Assembly (NCBI RefSeq): GCF_023653455.1
Contig: NZ_JAKEDR010000026.1
Coordinates: 1 to 28,541 of the forward strand
Reading direction: 5' to 3'
From: Paraclostridium ghonii
Lineage (GTDB): Bacteria > Bacillota > Clostridia > Peptostreptococcales > Peptostreptococcaceae
Length of the DNA stretch: 28,541 nucleotides
Within the stretch, counting starts at the first letter, position 1. Every line of letters starts with the position of its first letter. The translations under genes were made by a program, and so were the position numbers. The notes beneath the pieces are model-generated. The model did no database searches. It was not told the origin of the DNA and saw only the letters and a list, made by a program, of their open reading frames with translations. Positions 24,683 to 28,541 of this stretch are shown here, in pieces.

Positions 24683-24812
24683 TTCCTATACACTCCAAAC
24701 ATATGTTAATAGCTTTCTTTAAAACTACTTTGACCTCACCTCTACTAGCTCCTACTGTAATAAAGCAAATACTCATAGCTAACACTATATATCTAGTTAA
24801 TTTCTCTTTCAT
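24675..24812 (-). CDS. CD1871A-like 45-residue CXXC membrane peptide
   Basis: A small gene in the 139-base gap between the TlpA-type and NapH-like genes. The 45 residues begin MKEKLTRYIVLAMSICF, have one hydrophobic segment (about 8-21), then RGEVKVVLKKAINI and end in CLECIGIG. The CXXC at 38-41 and the overall pattern match the small CD1871A family of Clostridia as I remember it. AGGA lies seven bases before the ATG, ten bases after the preceding stop. Its stop overlaps the NapH-like start. It could relay electrons or thiols between the two partners in the membrane. Confidence 0.82.
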   Translation of the reverse strand: MKEKLTRYIVLAMSICFITVGASRGEVKVVLKKAINICLECIGIG

Positions 24813-24821
24813 AAATTAATC

Positions 24822-25919
24822 CTATTTAATAGATTTTAAAACTTCATCTATTTTAGCATTATATTCGTCTTTACTTGCTGATCCTACTAAAGCTGATCCT
24901 ACTATTTTACCGTCTTTGTCTACAAATATTGTAGTTGGAGTACCTTTAACGTTTTTGATTATCCATTCATGTAATTCTTTGTCTGGTATTACATTGTCAA
25001 ATTTAACACCTTTTTTATCTAATATAGATTTAGCTAATTCCTCATTGTCTTCATCTGGTGTATCTGCTACAATTCCTAAAACATTAACCCCTTTATCTTT
25101 AACTTCTTTAGATAATTCTTGAAGTTCTGGCATTTCATCTATACATGGCATACATGTTGTACCCCATATATTTATCATTGTAAGTTTGTTGTCTTTAAAT
25201 ATAGAACTATCTATGTTTTTGCCTTGTATAGTTTTTGACTTAAAACTTATAGTTCCTTTTATAGTTTCTTCACTTGCTTTTTCATCTTTTTTATTAGATT
25301 TTATTTTAGATGGATCTACTGGCTTTATACTATTTTTAAATTCATTTATAGATTTTTCAATATTTTCAACCTCAGCTTTAGAAGCTTCTGATAAATTGCT
25401 ATCATCTATCTTTTCATTATATACAAAGTAGTATACATAGTTGTTCATTTCTCCTACTTTATCTTTTTTACTATACTTTGAGTACTCATCACTCTTTAAA
25501 ATCTTTTCTGCATCACTTTTATCCAATCTAACTATAGAACCTATATTTTTCATTTTTTCCATATATAAATTCATTAATTTATCTTCGTCTGCTTTGTCTT
25601 TTTTCCCCTTATTTTCTACTTTCTTTTCATCAATTTTCTTACCTAATTCATTAATCTCTTTTGCATCATCAGGGCATATGAAACTAAATGAAAGCTCATC
25701 TCCTGCTAATACACCTTCAACTCCAATCTTTTCCCAAGATTCAGGTAGCTTATACTTAACCCCTAAATCTTCTATTACACTTTCATCAGAACCTTCTTTG
25801 TTAGTACTTTGTGTTTGTGCTGATTTTTTATCATTTGAAGTTTTGTTTCCTACGTTGCTACATCCTCCTAATGCTAAAGTTGCTATTAAAAAACCTGTCA
25901 TTAAAAATCTTCTTTTCAT
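24822..25919 (-). CDS. TlpA/ResA-type thioredoxin-fold lipoprotein
   Basis: A 365-residue secreted lipoprotein. MKRRFLMTGFLIATLALGGC is a lipoprotein signal with the lipobox ending at Cys20, so it should be anchored outside the cell. A Lys- and Ser-rich linker and an N-terminal domain of about 170 residues follow; I do not recognise that domain (it begins DLGVKYKLPESWEKIG). The C-terminal third is a TlpA-type thioredoxin domain: IWGTTCMPCIDEMPEL with the redox CMPC near residues 256-259, and the cis-Pro block KGTPTTIFVD. It is the first gene of a three-gene operon with the CXXC peptide and the NapH-like protein. Its redox partner is most likely the latter. Confidence 0.88.
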   Translation of the reverse strand: MKRRFLMTGFLIATLALGGCSNVGNKTSNDKKSAQTQSTNKEGSDESVIEDLGVKYKLPESWEKIGVEGVLAGDELSFSFICPDDAKEINELGKKIDEKKVENKGKKDKADEDKLMNLYMEKMKNIGSIVRLDKSDAEKILKSDEYSKYSKKDKVGEMNNYVYYFVYNEKIDDSNLSEASKAEVENIEKSINEFKNSIKPVDPSKIKSNKKDEKASEETIKGTISFKSKTIQGKNIDSSIFKDNKLTMINIWGTTCMPCIDEMPELQELSKEVKDKGVNVLGIVADTPDEDNEELAKSILDKKGVKFDNVIPDKELHEWIIKNVKGTPTTIFVDKDGKIVGSALVGSASKDEYNAKIDEVLKSIK

Positions 25920-26030
25920 TTTATCTCCCTCATTTCTTATTTTTCACACTATATATATTAAATCATTAACTTTAACTGTAATTAAACTTAAGCTTAAATA
26001 AACCTTAAAATTAATTTTTGCTCAAAAAAA

Positions 26031-26058
26031 CTACCTTTCTTACATGTAAGAAAGGTAG
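26031..26058. terminator. Bidirectional terminator after the POT transporter
   Basis: A perfect 28-base palindrome (arms CTACCTTTCTTACA and TGTAAGAAAGGTAG), with A-run on the left and T-run on the right. It lies between the POT gene and the TlpA-type gene. Confidence 0.8.
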
Positions 26059-26078
26059 CTTTTTAATTCATATTTATC

Positions 26079-27437
26079 TTAATCTTCTACAAGTTTGCTT
26101 AATTTCTTGTCTAAACTCCACAGTACTATTCCACATACAATTACTACTGCTCCTACAAAAGCATATCCAGGTGCAAATGAGAATTTTGTTAATAATTCAT
26201 ATAAGTATCCATGCGCTTTAGCAGCTATAAATACTGCTAATGGCCATATACCAAGCATTAAACCCAATAGTTTAGAAGGCGAGAATTTACTTATAAATGA
26301 GTTTCCAAGTGGAGAGAATACCATTTCCCCAAGTGTCATTAATACTCCAAATATAATTATCCAAATTAAACTCGCTTGACCATTTCCTCTTACTACTTCT
26401 GCTAATGCCATTACAGCAAATGATAATCCTAATAACACCATACCTAATGCAGTTTTTTTGAACATACTTAAATCTCCTTTAGGAGATCTTGCACGCTTAT
26501 TCCAAACCATAGCTAATATTGGTCCAAGAATTATACAAGAAAGAGAATTTAATGAGTCAAACCAAGCTGATGGTACTCTAAAGTTTCCTATCATCCAGTT
26601 TGCTTTATTTGCATCAGCAAAATCTGGTCCCCAATGATATAATATTGGTAAGCTTGTTAAGTAATAAGCTAACCAAAACGCTATAGAAAATACTGTAAGA
26701 AATACAATTGCACCTACTCTTAATTTATCTTTTTTAGTTAAAGGCTCCTCAGAAGATCTTTGACCTCCAGATTGAGATTTATCGTTAGCTTCATTTACTT
26801 TAAATGGTTTTTTTCCAACTTCCCCAAATGAAGCTTTTCCTCCAACTACAAACCATATTGTATCTAAGAATAAAAGGATAGCACATATTAAAAATGTTCC
26901 GCTAAATCCTATTGAAGAATAAGCTATAAAAGATACAAATGTAGTTCCTATAAATGCACCTATATTAACAAAAGAATATTGAACGGAAAATGCTCCATCA
27001 AGTTCTTCTTTATTGTCAAATAATCTACCACTTATACCTGATAAATTCCCTTTAAATAATCCTGTACCTATTGATACAAGTACTATCATTAACCACACAA
27101 GTGAGATTGATGTTTGAGCAGATGCTTGCCATCCACACATATATCCAAGTCCCATAAGTACTGTTCCTATAGGAACGCATAATCTTGGACTTAACCATCT
27201 ATCTGCTATGAATCCCCCAATTATCGGAGTTACATAAGTAAATGCTACTAAGTTTGCAATCATTTTAGCCCCATCTGAATCAGTTAAACCAAGTCCTCCC
27301 TTTGCAACTGCCGTAACTATAAATATTCCTATTAACCATCTAGAAGAATAAAATGCCATACGTTCTAATGTATAAGATAAGGAACAAACATAAAATCCAA
27401 AAGGATATTTCTTTTTATTTTTTACTGCACTCTCCAT
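26079..27437 (-). CDS. POT/PTR2-family (peptide) transporter
   Basis: A 452-residue major-facilitator protein of the proton-coupled oligopeptide (POT) family with about twelve to fourteen segments. YTLERMAFYSSR in the first helix corresponds to the ExxERF motif, GGFIADRWLSPR to the loop 2-3 motif and GTGLFKGNLSG to the helix-four Lys motif. The first Glu of ExxER is Tyr here, and Phe is Met, so substrate or proton coupling may differ from classical di/tripeptide carriers. A hydrophilic linker near residues 210-240 is likewise family-like. I chose ATG at 27437, with GGAGG about six bases upstream; the longer frame starts with TTG inside that site. Confidence 0.85.
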   Translation of the reverse strand: MESAVKNKKKYPFGFYVCSLSYTLERMAFYSSRWLIGIFIVTAVAKGGLGLTDSDGAKMIANLVAFTYVTPIIGGFIADRWLSPRLCVPIGTVLMGLGYMCGWQASAQTSISLVWLMIVLVSIGTGLFKGNLSGISGRLFDNKEELDGAFSVQYSFVNIGAFIGTTFVSFIAYSSIGFSGTFLICAILLFLDTIWFVVGGKASFGEVGKKPFKVNEANDKSQSGGQRSSEEPLTKKDKLRVGAIVFLTVFSIAFWLAYYLTSLPILYHWGPDFADANKANWMIGNFRVPSAWFDSLNSLSCIILGPILAMVWNKRARSPKGDLSMFKKTALGMVLLGLSFAVMALAEVVRGNGQASLIWIIIFGVLMTLGEMVFSPLGNSFISKFSPSKLLGLMLGIWPLAVFIAAKAHGYLYELLTKFSFAPGYAFVGAVVIVCGIVLWSLDKKLSKLVED

Positions 27438-27537
27438 ATTCTCCTCCAAAATATTTTATATAATATTTTCTCGTATATAACTGTATCTATAATTTTTAAA
27501 TATTATAAGGATTATTTCATTTTGTTATATACAAATT

Positions 27538-27605
27538 AGTAGTATCTATTTAGATAACTACTTACCCCTTTTAAAATTGATTTGAATCTATATTTACAGA
27601 TTCAA
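27538..27605. promoter_or_regulatory. Two inverted repeats upstream of the POT gene
   Basis: AGTAGTATCTA and TAGATAACTACT (27538-27562) form a nearly perfect repeat with one bulged base. TTGAATCT and AGATTCAA (27582-27605) form a perfect 8-base repeat with an 8-base spacer. Both lie 100-170 bases upstream of the POT start and could be operators; neither has a T-run. Confidence 0.35.
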
Positions 27606-27640
27606 TCGTCATTATTATAATTGCATAACTTTTTTAATCC

Positions 27641-27756
27641 TTAGGAAATTATATTTAATCCTGAACTGTGGATAAATATAATTTCCAACTCATAAACTTG
27701 AGCAACGAACCACTTTCTTGAGGTCGTTGGCGACATGAGCGAAGCGAATTTTTTAT
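27641..27756 (-). repeat. Dispersed intergenic repeat, copy C
   Basis: Read on the minus strand, 27756-27723 matches the left 34 bases of copy B at 32 positions. CGTTGCTCAA (27707-27698), TCCACAGTT (27672-27664) and an AATTTCCTAAG block (end 27641) follow in the same order as in copy B, at shorter spacing. CAACGACC and GGTTCGTTG can pair with one bulged base, as in copy B but with a longer loop. Confidence 0.7.
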
Positions 27757-28117
27757 TCCTTATCAGTGTCAGTTAAGTATAAATATTCTGACTATAATAA
27801 ATAAATGTAATGATTCCAATTTTCCTCAAACACTGATTTTAGAATTTATAAATTTTAATAATATTTTGTTTTAACAATATTTTTGGATTATTATTTAAAT
27901 TACTTAGATGTTTTAAATATATTGTTATAAGTTTTTAAATCTAATTTCGTTTGGTCAATTATGATTATGTCTGAATTGATTAATTCTGTTAAGAATTCTT
28001 AGTTACTATTACATGGATAACATTAAGTATTATGACTATTAATTTTTTCCATATAATTTAAATTAGGTCATTTTACATTAATATAAGTGATATTGAATTG
28101 CTTTTTATTCTGCTATA

Positions 28118-28146
28118 ATTTTATGTAAGCACTATTTAATTGTCAA
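28118..28146 (-). promoter_or_regulatory. Promoter match in the gene-free stretch
   Basis: On the minus strand a perfect TTGACA (28146-28141) and TAAAAT (28123-28118) are 17 bases apart. The -35 lies in one arm of a 10-base inverted repeat (AATTGTCAAA at 28138-28147, TTTGACAATT at 28178-28187). The first gene downstream is the POT transporter almost 700 bases away, so the product may be an RNA or nothing. Confidence 0.45.
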
Positions 28147-28541
28147 AATAATTTTAATTTTTACAAGCGCATCTAGATTTGACAATTTTACAACATTTTA
28201 TGACACTACACCCCCTTTTTATTGTTACCCCCTTATGAGAAATTTATCAAAAAAACTTTTATATGTCAACCTAAATATACCTTATATTGGCAATCTATTT
28301 TTTATAAAGCTTTCTTGTATGGGTCATATTTATTCTAAATAGTAATTTATAATGTCTAAATGTGAGCTATCATCTTTGTTTCTTAACATTAATATCTTAT
28401 ATAATTTATTTTTTTTGCTAAATTAATTTAACCGAATACTAAAAATTTAATTTCACATTAGGTTCACTTCCTTATATTTTAAATATTATTAATTATCCCA
28501 CAATAAATTTATTCGCAAATAAAATGTTATATGTATATAAT

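Larger units (their letters stand above)
27438..28541. other. Gene-free stretch of about 1.1 kb
   Basis: No open frame with a ribosome binding site and reasonable length is present on either strand. The stretch holds two inverted repeats near the POT gene, copy C of the dispersed repeat, one minus-strand promoter match, and a 10-base inverted repeat. Two short open pieces on the minus strand look slightly protein-like (27900-27998, 32 codons, ending YNNIFKTSK; 28330-28422, 30 codons, including LRNKDDSSHLDIINYYLE). They may be remnants of a decayed gene or chance. Confidence 0.5.

Noticed and set aside
25441..26001. A 186-codon plus-strand open frame opposite the TlpA-type gene
   Set aside because: It is Phe/Ser/Leu rich, as expected from the complement of a Lys/Glu-rich gene, and overlaps a well-supported lipoprotein gene.
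28179..28205. A plus-strand promoter starting at TTGACA (28179)
   Set aside because: No acceptable -10 box lies 16-18 bases downstream; the minus-strand match in the other arm is better.
1..28541. CRISPR array, tRNA or rRNA genes, insertion sequence
   Set aside because: No regularly spaced repeats, no GC-rich cloverleaf-like stretch and no transposase-like reading frame were found; the only repeats are the dispersed intergenic element and hairpins.

Overview
The DNA is very AT-rich, with strong Shine-Dalgarno sites, short intergenic gaps and hairpin terminators. Gene content is strictly anaerobic: B12-dependent glycerol dehydratase, ferredoxin-type membrane protein, persulfide reductase. This points to a Clostridia chromosome, most likely Peptostreptococcaceae (Paraclostridium/Paeniclostridium-like). 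The family assignment is an inference from gene content; no rRNA is present to prove it. I see no CRISPR array, tRNA, rRNA, transposase or prophage.

Layout. 1-1.2 kb: a small DUF6143-like protein with cysteine-rich ends and a cupin. 1.2-8.7 kb (minus strand): a complete 1,3-propanediol regulon, read dhaB1-dhaC-dhaE (glycerol dehydratase), dhaF-dhaG (reactivase), an HbpS/GlcG-like protein, dhaT, a terminator, then glpF. 9.0-11.0 kb: its probable regulator, a PocR-domain sensor kinase and an AraC-type response regulator. 11.4-12.5 kb: hypB-hypA nickel chaperones. 12.7-13.6 kb: a polytopic membrane protein. 13.6-16.8 kb: a BceAB/FtsX-type ABC exporter with a small lytic transglycosylase. 17.0-21.2 kb: a sulfur module of YeeE/YedE transporter plus FAD/rhodanese persulfide reductase, with a divergent LysR regulator. 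21.2-22.5 kb: an amino-acid permease. 22.7-23.7 kb: an Sm-like small protein and an XRE regulator fused to a desulfoferrodoxin-like domain. 23.9-25.9 kb: a redox cassette of TlpA-type lipoprotein, a 45-residue CXXC peptide and a NapH-like 4Fe-4S membrane protein. 26.1-27.4 kb: a POT-family transporter. 27.4-28.5 kb: about 1.1 kb without a convincing gene.

How the parts work together. GlpF admits glycerol, DhaBCE dehydrates it to 3-hydroxypropionaldehyde, DhaFG replaces damaged B12 cofactor, and DhaT reduces the aldehyde to 1,3-propanediol while reoxidising NADH. The adjacent PocR two-component pair probably senses the substrate, but the kinase has Asn where the phospho-accepting His is expected and the receiver has Met where Thr/Ser is expected.

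The best leads are that two-component pair, a dispersed intergenic repeat with three related copies in this window, the XRE-desulfoferrodoxin fusion, the TlpA/CXXC/ferredoxin cassette, and a G8 tract inside the transglycosylase gene. Several gene starts were moved downstream of the longest open frame because the longer version would begin inside or before the ribosome binding site. HypA is the clearest case: a TTG start restores its nickel-binding N-terminus.
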